The notes under the pieces were generated by a model. It was not told the DNA's origin, did no database searches, and saw only the letters and a program-made list of their open reading frames with translations. From the NCBI GenBank assembly GCA_900553685.1, contig USEI01000005.1, positions 1 to 64,000 of the forward strand: DNA of 64,000 bases, written 5' to 3'. This DNA comes from an uncultured Clostridium sp. GTDB taxonomy: Bacteria; Bacillota; Clostridia; TANB77; CAG-508. The position numbers and the translations under genes were made by a program. Below, piece by piece: positions 50,396-58,144 of the stretch (its first letter is position 1; each line of letters opens with the position of its first letter).

Positions 50396-50584
50396 TTATT
50401 TATTATCAGCTTTTTTTGCAATTACTTCTTTACCATCATAGTAACCACAGTTAGAACATACAGTGTGTGGTCTAACTGGTTGATGACAATGTGAGCAAGT
50501 TGATAAATTTTCTTCTTCTAATTTCCAAGTTGATCTTTTTGATCCTGTTCTAGCTTTTGACCATCTTCTTTTTGGTTGTGCCAT
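50396..50584 (-). CDS. rpmF: 50S ribosomal protein L32
   Basis: This 62-residue protein starts MAQPKRRWSKARTGSKR, as usual. It keeps both zinc pairs: TCSHCHQPVRPHTVCSNCG (CxxC near residues 30-33, CxxC near 43-46), so it is the zinc-binding form. The start follows GGAGG. It has its own promoter (50653-50681), inside the 3' end of the upstream gene, and a strong terminator. Confidence 0.97.
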   Translation of the reverse strand: MAQPKRRWSKARTGSKRSTWKLEEENLSTCSHCHQPVRPHTVCSNCGYYDGKEVIAKKADNK

Positions 50585-50652
50585 TTAAAAATCCCTCCTT
50601 TAGTGACTATTTATATATGTCAAATTAAATTTTATTTCAAAGTTACTAAGAT

Positions 50653-50681
50653 AGTATACAACCTATTTATACATTTGTCAA
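50653..50681 (-). promoter_or_regulatory. Promoter of rpmF
   Basis: Minus strand: TTGACA (50681-50676), a 17-base spacer, TATACT (50658-50653). The -35 overlaps the last codons of the upstream gene. Confidence 0.9.
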
Positions 50682-51353
50682 GCTTTTTTTACTATTTTTA
50701 ACATTGTTTGGAATTATAAATTTATTATTAGAAAATGTTTCAAATTGGCTTTTTCCTCTTTCTAGTACAATTTGATCTTCCAGTTTCTGATTTTCCAATT
50801 TGAAAAATTGTATTTGTATTTTTATATCTCCAAATATACCTCTATTTTTTTCTTTATGTATTACTGGTAAATAACTTTGACCTTTTGTTATTTTATTACA
50901 AGCCATGATATATATTTCTTCATCTGAAACTTCTTCATTATTTTCATTAAAATAATCTAATTTTATTTCTTTATATAAATTTTGCATTTCATCTGTAAAA
51001 TTTCCAGCAAGTTCTAAAATTGCACACGAATATAAATCTGAAAGCATCTCTTTAAACTCTGAATGTTCTTTATAACTAATTTTTTCTGCTTCTAATAGTT
51101 CCATTTTTAATTTTATATTTTTCATTCTTTCAATTTGAAGGCTATTTTTTCCTGTTATACCTCCCCAAAAAGACATTCCTTCTGACGAAATTACTGCTCT
51201 TTCATCCATATATTTCTTGACTTTTGTATTTTTTATAACTTTTTGAACTCTCCAAAATAATCTTCTTCTATTTTCATCATTTTTTAAAGTTTCTTCTTTA
51301 CTTTCACATATTAAATTATCATTAATTTTAATATTTTTATCTATTGTATTCAT
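50667..51353 (-). CDS. Protein of unknown function
   Basis: This 228-residue cytoplasmic protein is mostly helical and Lys/Glu/Asn-rich. It has no signal peptide, membrane segment or metal motif. A region near residues 60-70 (SFWGGITGKNSLQIE) is less helical and could be a conserved core. The start follows AGAGGT. In related genomes the gene ahead of rpmF is usually DUF177/YceD; this one shows no clear resemblance to it. Function unknown. Confidence 0.55.
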   Translation of the reverse strand: MNTIDKNIKINDNLICESKEETLKNDENRRRLFWRVQKVIKNTKVKKYMDERAVISSEGMSFWGGITGKNSLQIERMKNIKLKMELLEAEKISYKEHSEFKEMLSDLYSCAILELAGNFTDEMQNLYKEIKLDYFNENNEEVSDEEIYIMACNKITKGQSYLPVIHKEKNRGIFGDIKIQIQFFKLENQKLEDQIVLERGKSQFETFSNNKFIIPNNVKNSKKSLTNV

Positions 51354-51473
51354 TCTTAATACCTCTTTCTAAATTATTTTACCAATAGATTATTAATATT
51401 TCAAGATTTTTTTAGAAAAAGAATATTGGATTTTTCGACTAAAAATTAACTTATCATCATAATATAATATAAC

Positions 51474-51523
51474 AAAAGCGGTTAATTTTAAGTAAAGAGC
51501 TTTTACTTAAATTAACTGCTTTT
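51474..51523 (-). terminator. Terminator after the deaminase-SLOG gene
   Basis: About 23 bp pair between 51474-51497 and 51500-51523, with one bulge and a G-U. On the minus strand it begins about 14 bases after the stop at 51537, and a short T-rich tail follows. Confidence 0.7.
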
Positions 51524-51536
51524 TATAATTTAATAT

Positions 51537-54059
51537 TTATATTTTATTTTTATCAACTGCTATTTCTGGATAATCTTTTAATATTTCTTCTGCTAAATTA
51601 TCTTTTATTTTAAAACTTTTTACATATCCACCTAAAGATTCAGCTTTGTCTTTTAATGCTTCTACTTCAGAATTTACATATATTTTAGCTTTTCCTTTTC
51701 CATTTTTGGCTTCTTGAACTAAATTTGAAACTGGTGAATTTCCATCAAAGGCCAAAACAATAGAATTTCTTCTTTCAAAAATTTCATAATTGAAACTCTT
51801 GTAAATTCCCATTTCTTCACTTTCAGTTGAAATTCTAATACCATTTACGTCTTCATTTAATAACTTATCAACTTCTTCTGCTGAAACCTCTTTTGGTATT
51901 ATTGCATCAATTTCAAATTTTTTGTTCATCTCATTTGATGCATCTACTATTGCTTTTTCATAACCACTCAATTTATGTCCTACTACAAAATAAACCTTTT
52001 CACTATTTAAATTCTTTACTAAATCTCTTATAACATTTTTACCATTTTCATCTAATTCAGTTTTTCTATTTTTAGCATTAAAACTTCCACCAGCAACTAT
52101 AATTGGAATTTTATCTTCTGGCAAATTTTTAATTTTTCCTTTTAATTTTGACTCCGAATCAATTTTAGAATTTATTCTCATTTCTATTACATTATTTTTG
52201 CTATTTTCTATATTCTTGTTTTCTTCTTCAATTATAGCCTCTTTTATTGATCTTCCTGCTAAAAATTTATTAAATTTTTCTTTCTTTTCTTCAAAATATT
52301 TCTTACTATGTTCTATTATTTCATCTTCTACTTTTCTCATTTTTTCAAAATCTTTTTCATTTAAACCTAAGATATTTGTAAGTGCTAATTGTTCATCTAT
52401 TGTATCTGTTCCATACATCCCACATCCATCTGTTCCCTGAACACATTTTATATTATTTTTTAAATATTGTTTTAATGGATGTTTTTCAAGTGCAGTTAAA
52501 TTATTTAATCTAACATTTGAAGTAAGTTGAAATTCTAGAACAGCGCCTGTATTTTGCATTTCTTTTATTAGTTCTTTTCCTTCTTTTGTATTTAAGTCTT
52601 CAGTATATAAACCATGACCTAATCTAAATCTTGGCATTTTTTGACCTGGTTTTAAAGCTTCTTTAATACATTGAATTGATTTTCTAACATTTTCTCTTAA
52701 GCAATCATTTTCTCCAGCATGAATTCTAACTGTAAAACCGGGATCTTCTTCTACTGCATATTGAACTAATTCATTAATTACTGGTCTTAAATCTGTTATA
52801 TCATTAATTTCTTCACCTATGAAATCACTTCCAACAACATAAGGGCTTTTTGCAACAGCTTTTAAAACATCTAAATTTTCTCTTAAATAATTACTACTTG
52901 TTTTTTGATCTTTTATTATTGTAAGTGGAATTCTTCTTATTCCTAATAAAAATCTTATTGCAACACCTGTTTCTTTTTCTATTTGAGGCATTATGTCATG
53001 TACTTCTTGTAATAATTTCACAGCAGGTTCTCCTACTTTTGCCAAATCTGTATCAGTAATTTCAACATAAGAAACGTGTTGTTTTTGATATTCTCTTGCT
53101 ATCCATAAAAATTTATCTTGTCTTAAAGTATTATTTTTATATGGGCTATTTTCTTTTTTATCTTCTATTATTTGTTTTAAATAATTTACTATATCTTTTT
53201 CTGGAATATTTTCTATATTTTTAGAGTTTATTTTTATTTTTGTATCTGAAAATTTTGCCTTACAAAAAACATATCTATAAATATAAACTTTTTCTAAGTT
53301 AGTAAAAACCGCCTGACCATCTTTTAGTAACCCTAAACTATTTCTTATTTTAGATATGTTATATTCTGAGTTTTCTAAATTATTTAAAATTAAATCTGCA
53401 AAATTAATAAAAGTATTATCATCTATTTTTCTTGTTAAATATTTACCAGTTAATTCACTATTTTCAAATTGTTTTTCAATTTCTTTTCTATCTTTTAAAA
53501 TTGCTTTTTCTTGTTTTTCTGTAATTTTTAAACCTAATTTTTTAATGTAGTATAATGGATATTTAATTTGATGATATATTCCTAGAGCAATTAAAACATC
53601 TGGTGTTAAATTTGCATTCATGTGAGTATGCAAATCTGTTTTAAATTTGGATTTTTTAAATATGTATGATTTAACTATTGATTTTTTTATATCAAATTTA
53701 TAATCTTTAGTTTGTGACATTAAAGTCTTAGTAATAGCAGGTATTTTAGCTTTTACTTCTATAACATCTTCATAAATATTTGCTATTTTCATACCTGCTA
53801 ATCTAAATATATATACATCTTCATTATCACCATTGATTGAAGCTAGTATAGTATTAGTGATTATTTTTAAACCATTTTCATCCATTGAAGTTTCCAAGTT
53901 ACATAATTTTGCCAAATTTGTTATTAAATTTCCGCTTTTTTGATTAGGAGTTCTTATAATATATGTAAGTTCATCTTCTACATTCGTTTTATACAATTCA
54001 ACTACAATGTCTTTTTCTTTATCAATATAGAATTTGTTAAAATATTTTAGATTTTCCAT
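51537..54059 (-). CDS. Adenosine deaminase fused to a SLOG-like nucleotide-binding domain
   Basis: 840 residues. An N-terminal region of about 130 residues has no match I know. The adenosine/AMP deaminase-type TIM barrel (about 138-600) has every expected metal and catalytic residue: LHTHMN (His144, His146), RIHAGEND (His447, Glu450), GHGLY (His482) and GTDGCG (Asp544). It is much longer than a 330-350-residue housekeeping deaminase because of inserts between about 160 and 400. After an acidic linker, residues about 650-815 form a Rossmann-like domain: PIIVAGGSFNAKN, VYFVVGHKLSGYEKAIV, and FERRNSIVLAFDGNSP, resembling SLOG/LOG sensor domains that bind nucleotides. It should deaminate an adenine nucleoside or nucleotide, perhaps under ligand control. 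Unlike RADAR no ATPase partner is near. Start after AAGGA at a long spacing. An HD hydrolase and an alarmone synthetase lie upstream. Confidence 0.75.
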   Translation of the reverse strand: MENLKYFNKFYIDKEKDIVVELYKTNVEDELTYIIRTPNQKSGNLITNLAKLCNLETSMDENGLKIITNTILASINGDNEDVYIFRLAGMKIANIYEDVIEVKAKIPAITKTLMSQTKDYKFDIKKSIVKSYIFKKSKFKTDLHTHMNANLTPDVLIALGIYHQIKYPLYYIKKLGLKITEKQEKAILKDRKEIEKQFENSELTGKYLTRKIDDNTFINFADLILNNLENSEYNISKIRNSLGLLKDGQAVFTNLEKVYIYRYVFCKAKFSDTKIKINSKNIENIPEKDIVNYLKQIIEDKKENSPYKNNTLRQDKFLWIAREYQKQHVSYVEITDTDLAKVGEPAVKLLQEVHDIMPQIEKETGVAIRFLLGIRRIPLTIIKDQKTSSNYLRENLDVLKAVAKSPYVVGSDFIGEEINDITDLRPVINELVQYAVEEDPGFTVRIHAGENDCLRENVRKSIQCIKEALKPGQKMPRFRLGHGLYTEDLNTKEGKELIKEMQNTGAVLEFQLTSNVRLNNLTALEKHPLKQYLKNNIKCVQGTDGCGMYGTDTIDEQLALTNILGLNEKDFEKMRKVEDEIIEHSKKYFEEKKEKFNKFLAGRSIKEAIIEEENKNIENSKNNVIEMRINSKIDSESKLKGKIKNLPEDKIPIIVAGGSFNAKNRKTELDENGKNVIRDLVKNLNSEKVYFVVGHKLSGYEKAIVDASNEMNKKFEIDAIIPKEVSAEEVDKLLNEDVNGIRISTESEEMGIYKSFNYEIFERRNSIVLAFDGNSPVSNLVQEAKNGKGKAKIYVNSEVEALKDKAESLGGYVKSFKIKDNLAEEILKDYPEIAVDKNKI

Positions 54060-54212
54060 TATTATAACAATCCTTCCTTTCTCTTATTTTAAGCAACTTG
54101 TTAATTCTATATTATAGCAGAATTTCAAGCATTTTGCAAGTATTTTACACAATTTTCATTTACCCTTCATATTATGACTTTTAAAAAATATAACTTTAAA
54201 AAAGTTTTCTGT

Positions 54213-54260
54213 TATATAAAATAAGAAAATAGAAATATTTCTATTTTCTTATTTTATATA
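54213..54260. repeat. 48-bp perfect palindrome
   Basis: Two 24-base arms meet at 54236/54237 with no mismatch. It lies between the HD gene stop (54358) and the deaminase-SLOG start (54059). It may form the terminator of the alarmone synthetase-HD pair or be a protein-binding site; T runs are weak. The rest of 54060-54357 holds only A+T-rich sequence. Confidence 0.8.
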
Positions 54261-54357
54261 TTATTTTCATATTTTATAACTTACATTTCACTTTTAAATT
54301 TAATACTTTTTATTTTGTATTTTTAAACTAATATTTTAACTTTAAATTTAACTTCAA

Positions 54358-55152
54358 TTAAATACTATTTTTTATCCTTTCTACTAAATATTCATTTGCT
54401 ACTCTTCTCATATTACAAATTCTTTCAATAGTTTCAGAATTTTTATATTTTATTTTATCAAACATTTTATTTACTAAATCATTTTCTTTTAAATACATAA
54501 GTCCTTCAGAAAAATTATAATCAAATATAAATGAAATATATGAAACCCAGCTATCCAAATATGTTTTTCTATCATCTATTTTCAATTGTTTTTTATTCAT
54601 AAAATCTTCGTATATTTTATCTGAAATAGTATCTGAATAAATTTTTTCCATATCTTCTGTTCCCAGAATAATACTTAATTGCTCAGTTAATTTAACTCTA
54701 AAATTATCTGTTTTATCATTATCTCTAATAAGTTTTGCATGTAATAATTCTTTTTCATTTAAATTATCTTCAATCTTATATTTATTATGATTTAAAATTG
54801 CTTTATATATTATATTATCATAAGAAGAATCTGCTATAAATTTTCTTATTAAATTGTCTTCGAATAAAATTTTAACTCCAAATTTGGCATGGTCAAAATA
54901 TTTGGTATCAGCTTTGTCAAAAACATTTTCTATCACTTTAGATTGTTCAAATCTACCTATATCATGTAATAAAGCTATTAACTCAGATAATTTGGTATCT
55001 TCCTCATTTAAGTTTAATTTATTTGACAAATACCTACTTGCATCTACTACGCCATATGTATGTGTTACTTTTAATTTAACTCTTTCATCTTCTATATTAT
55101 AATCTTTCAAATAATTCTTAAATTCCTTTTGAGCATTTAGCAAATCTATCAT
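54358..55152 (-). CDS. HD-domain phosphohydrolase
   Basis: 264 residues. The metal ligands are in order: THTYGVVDASRYL near residue 27 (His), ALLHDIGRFEQ near 61 (HD), DHAKFGVKIL near 86 (His), and LIRDNDKTDNF near 149 (Asp). This is the HD superfamily of nucleotide phosphatases and phosphodiesterases. The C-terminal 100 residues are helical. The gene starts 23 bases after the alarmone synthetase stop (ribosome site AGGAG), so the two are translated from one message. A tempting idea is that it degrades the nucleotide made by the synthetase, but the HD family alone does not prove that. Confidence 0.82.
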   Translation of the reverse strand: MIDLLNAQKEFKNYLKDYNIEDERVKLKVTHTYGVVDASRYLSNKLNLNEEDTKLSELIALLHDIGRFEQSKVIENVFDKADTKYFDHAKFGVKILFEDNLIRKFIADSSYDNIIYKAILNHNKYKIEDNLNEKELLHAKLIRDNDKTDNFRVKLTEQLSIILGTEDMEKIYSDTISDKIYEDFMNKKQLKIDDRKTYLDSWVSYISFIFDYNFSEGLMYLKENDLVNKMFDKIKYKNSETIERICNMRRVANEYLVERIKNSI

Positions 55153-55175
55153 TTTAATACATCTCTCCTAATATC

Positions 55176-55919
55176 TTAAAGTTTAAAGTTAAATTTTTTA
55201 TTTTTTATATTATCATCATTTTGTGATGCTTCAATCATAATTTTTTGTTCTCTTTCCTTATCTAATCTATTAGATATCATAAGCATATTTTCATCTATAT
55301 TATTTATTACTCTTGCATATTTAATAAGGTTTTTGGATTCTGTTTTTCCTATATTGGGATTTTTATACTTTAATTTATGTTCTATACTTGCCCAAAAATC
55401 CATTCCTAAAGTTCTTAATTGTATTTCAACTTTTACAAACATTATACCTGATGAAAAATTTACTGGTACTTCTGTAATTAAATGGTAGCTCATATATCCA
55501 CTTTGTTTTGGTTTTTTCATGAAATCTTTTCTATTTAAAATTCTTATATCTTGAAAATCTTCTATTATTTCTACTAACTTATATACATCTTTTTTAAAAT
55601 TACAAACAATTCTGATTCCCGCAATATCATTTATTTTTTCAAACATATTTTCATAAGTCAACTCGCAATTTTTTCTTTTCAGTTTTTCAATTATAGTTTC
55701 TGGTTTTTTTAATCTAGTTGTAATATATTCTATAGGTTCATAATTTGAAAAAATTCTAAGTTCATCTTGAAGAATTTCCATTTTTGTCTTTATTTCCTTT
55801 AAAGCAGAACTATACAAAAACATTACCTTTTTAAAATTTTCATCATTTATATCTATCAATTCTTTATTAACAAGATTACCTTCCATATTTATTAAATATT
55901 CATTTTCATTTTCTGACAT
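55176..55919 (-). CDS. Small alarmone synthetase (RelP/RelQ type)
   Basis: 247 residues with a single RelA/SpoT synthetase domain and no hydrolase, TGS or ACT domain. Motifs: DIAGIRIVCNF near 94, KPKQSGYMSYHL near 136 (the YxSxH substrate loop), and VEIQLRTLGMDFWASIEH near 160. It should transfer pyrophosphate from ATP to GTP, GDP or GMP (or to an adenine nucleotide) as a stress signal. It is slightly long for RelQ, with about 20 extra C-terminal residues. The downstream partner is an HD hydrolase. The start follows AAAGG; no firm promoter was found. Confidence 0.88.
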   Translation of the reverse strand: MSENENEYLINMEGNLVNKELIDINDENFKKVMFLYSSALKEIKTKMEILQDELRIFSNYEPIEYITTRLKKPETIIEKLKRKNCELTYENMFEKINDIAGIRIVCNFKKDVYKLVEIIEDFQDIRILNRKDFMKKPKQSGYMSYHLITEVPVNFSSGIMFVKVEIQLRTLGMDFWASIEHKLKYKNPNIGKTESKNLIKYARVINNIDENMLMISNRLDKEREQKIMIEASQNDDNIKNKKFNFKL

Positions 55920-56132
55920 TTAATCACCCTTTCTTTTATTATTAAGTTATAAACTTAATTAATATATTTCTTCTGTATTTCTTTATGAAAGTATTTTATA
56001 TATGATTTATTAAATTAACATTAAATATTTGTAAACTTCTTGTGAACAAATATATTATATTATTTATATTTTTTTGTATTCAAAAAATATAAGCACTTTT
56101 TTTCATATTTATTATATATTATTTTATAATAA

Positions 56133-56195
56133 ATTAAAATGATTTATTAAAATAAATTTAATTATTTTAATAAATCATTAATAAATCATTTTAAT
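56133..56195 (-). terminator. Overlapping alternative hairpins after the glycosyltransferase gene
   Basis: One arm (56133-56153) can pair with either 56164-56179 (16 bp) or 56178-56195 (18 bp), the second reaching the stop codon at 56195-56197. One is probably the operon terminator. The rest of 55920-56132 is A+T-rich without a gene. Confidence 0.6.
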
Positions 56196-57475
56196 CACAC
56201 TATAATATAAATTATGCTCATTATAGTTAAAATAATTGAAGATATATATATTTGAATTTTTAATAACTTGCTCTTTTCCTTTTGCAACCCCATTCCAAGA
56301 AAAAATGTTGCTATAAAAAATGGTAACATCATATATCTAGAATGCATTGAACAAGTATATGGCATTGATATATTTAAATAAAAATATGATACCCACCATG
56401 CAATAAAAGTATATATAAGTAATCTATTTTCTGAGTTATATTTTATCATATAATATATAGAATTTATTGATAAAATTACTGCTAATATAGCCATAATTAA
56501 AAGATAAAAATTATTCTTTAATTCTGAAATATAAGTTATAGAAGAATATATCAAGTAATTCCAAATATTAATGTTACTAATCTCTAATAAATTAGGTATA
56601 CCGAATCTATTCCAAATACTTTCTCCTGCAATACTTAAATAATCATATGGTTGTATTATTCCAATAGTATTTAATCCTCTAGCCAAACTATAAACATGGA
56701 ACCACAATCCTAAAACCCCAACTATAATTGCAAAAAATAACAATTCAAATAATAATGTTTTTATGCTTTTATCATTATTTACAAATTTAGCAAGTTTTTT
56801 AAAATAAATATATACTGCTGGAATTATCATTACAGCTATAGATGTTTTAGTCATTAACCCAAATCCTATTGCTAATGCTATTATAATAGCATTTTTCATA
56901 TCTGGTTTTTTATTCCATTTTATTAAATATAATAAGCATATTGTACAAAATAATGTAACAAGTTCATCATTATTTAACGATCCTGACATAATTACAAATA
57001 AAGGATAAAAAGAAAAAATTAACATAGGAATTATCTTATATTTATCTTCTATTTCTAATTCTTTCAAAATCTTATATAATACAAATAATATAATAATCGA
57101 ATAAATTAATGGTATTATTTGCATACTTTCAAATTTAAAACTACTTACATCAGAAAAAACATCCATTATTTTAAGCCATGATGCCATTATAAAATGATGT
57201 AGAGGTGGATGGTAGAATTGCCCAATTATCCTATTTGGAAGTTCATTATAAGTATATAAGTGTAGTATATAGTTTATATGTCTTCCTTTATTTGGTTCTT
57301 CTGAAAAATTATGATATAAATTATCATAGTCTTCTTCAGAATTTAAACTTCCAATTCCCATATCTGATTGAAATTTTGATATATTAGTTTTATAAATAAA
57401 ACAGATTCTAATTAATATTGCAAAAATAATTATTAAAATTAAAATTAATTTATATTTATCAATTACTTTTTTCAT
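56195..57475 (-). CDS. Membrane glycosyltransferase of the ArnT/PMT type
   Basis: This 426-residue protein has about 10 membrane segments. GT-C marks are an acidic first outer loop (NSEEDYDNLYHNFSEEP near residue 45) and a His pair in FYHPPLHHFIMASWLK near 87, as in PMT_2/ArnT-like enzymes that use polyprenyl-phosphate sugars. SFYPLFVIMSGSLNNDEL near 155 is also typical. The product should be a modified surface sugar or lipid; the substrate is unknown. Start after GGAG. It is the last gene of a long minus-strand operon. Confidence 0.7.
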   Translation of the reverse strand: MKKVIDKYKLILILIIIFAILIRICFIYKTNISKFQSDMGIGSLNSEEDYDNLYHNFSEEPNKGRHINYILHLYTYNELPNRIIGQFYHPPLHHFIMASWLKIMDVFSDVSSFKFESMQIIPLIYSIIILFVLYKILKELEIEDKYKIIPMLIFSFYPLFVIMSGSLNNDELVTLFCTICLLYLIKWNKKPDMKNAIIIALAIGFGLMTKTSIAVMIIPAVYIYFKKLAKFVNNDKSIKTLLFELLFFAIIVGVLGLWFHVYSLARGLNTIGIIQPYDYLSIAGESIWNRFGIPNLLEISNINIWNYLIYSSITYISELKNNFYLLIMAILAVILSINSIYYMIKYNSENRLLIYTFIAWWVSYFYLNISMPYTCSMHSRYMMLPFFIATFFLGMGLQKEKSKLLKIQIYISSIILTIMSIIYIIV

Positions 57476-57502
57476 AGCATCTCCAAATGTTTATAAACTT
57501 TA

Positions 57503-58105
57503 CTATATATTTTTAACTATAAAATCTATAACTTCATCATCATTATTATCGTCTTTTTCTTTTTTCTCTTCATCATTTAACTCAACCAAATACTTATTAT
57601 ATTTTGGTACAACACTTATAGAATCTAATGGATAACCAGGATTTCTTTTTTCACAAGGTTTTTCTACAAAATAGAAATTGCTCTTACTCCAAGAATATTC
57701 TTTCTTTTCAATACCATTATATACTACCATGCCAAATATCCATTTTGCAGTTAATTTTCCTCCATATTCTTTTACTAAATCTGTATAATATTTAATCATC
57801 TCATCATCTGTTAGTCTTTTTCCGTTTACTCTTCTTACATGTGTTCCTGGCTGCTTTTCTTCTGGAAGTTCTTCTATAAATAAATTATTATCCATTCCTA
57901 TTGTTACTATATTAGTTGCATCAAAATATCCTTTTGCTTTTATGAATGCATTTTCTAAAGCATTTTTTCCATTTTCTTCTATTTTAACATTCACATCAAT
58001 ATCTTTTAAAGTTAATAATTCAATATTTTTTAGTTTTAATTTCTCAGCATATTTTTTTACTTTTGCTGGGTTTGATGTTGCAAATAATACTTTTTTTCTT
58101 TTCAT
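57503..58105 (-). CDS. Divergent HAM1/RdgB-like nucleoside triphosphate pyrophosphatase
   Basis: 200 residues. ATSNPAKVKKYAEKL (residues 9-23) fits the family start, ENGKNALENAFIKAKGY near 43 and IGMDNNLFIEEL near 69 match the metal and substrate sites, and NPGYPLDSISVVPKY near 155 matches the late G-Y-D-P region. The family hydrolyses ITP, dITP and XTP to monophosphates. The usual SHR motif near the end is absent and the tail is acidic (DDNNDDE), so activity or substrate may differ. Start after AAGGAG. It lies between the ABC permease and the glycosyltransferase. Confidence 0.72.
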   Translation of the reverse strand: MKRKKVLFATSNPAKVKKYAEKLKLKNIELLTLKDIDVNVKIEENGKNALENAFIKAKGYFDATNIVTIGMDNNLFIEELPEEKQPGTHVRRVNGKRLTDDEMIKYYTDLVKEYGGKLTAKWIFGMVVYNGIEKKEYSWSKSNFYFVEKPCEKRNPGYPLDSISVVPKYNKYLVELNDEEKKEKDDNNDDEVIDFIVKNI

Positions 58106-58144
58106 AAAATTCTCCTTTTTATATTTTAATTTATATTTTTTATC

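Noticed and set aside
51537..54059. A complete RADAR (RdrA-RdrB) defence system
   Set aside because: The deaminase size recalls RdrB, but no RdrA-type ATPase lies on either side, and RdrB is not known to me to carry a SLOG-like end. The resemblance alone is not enough.
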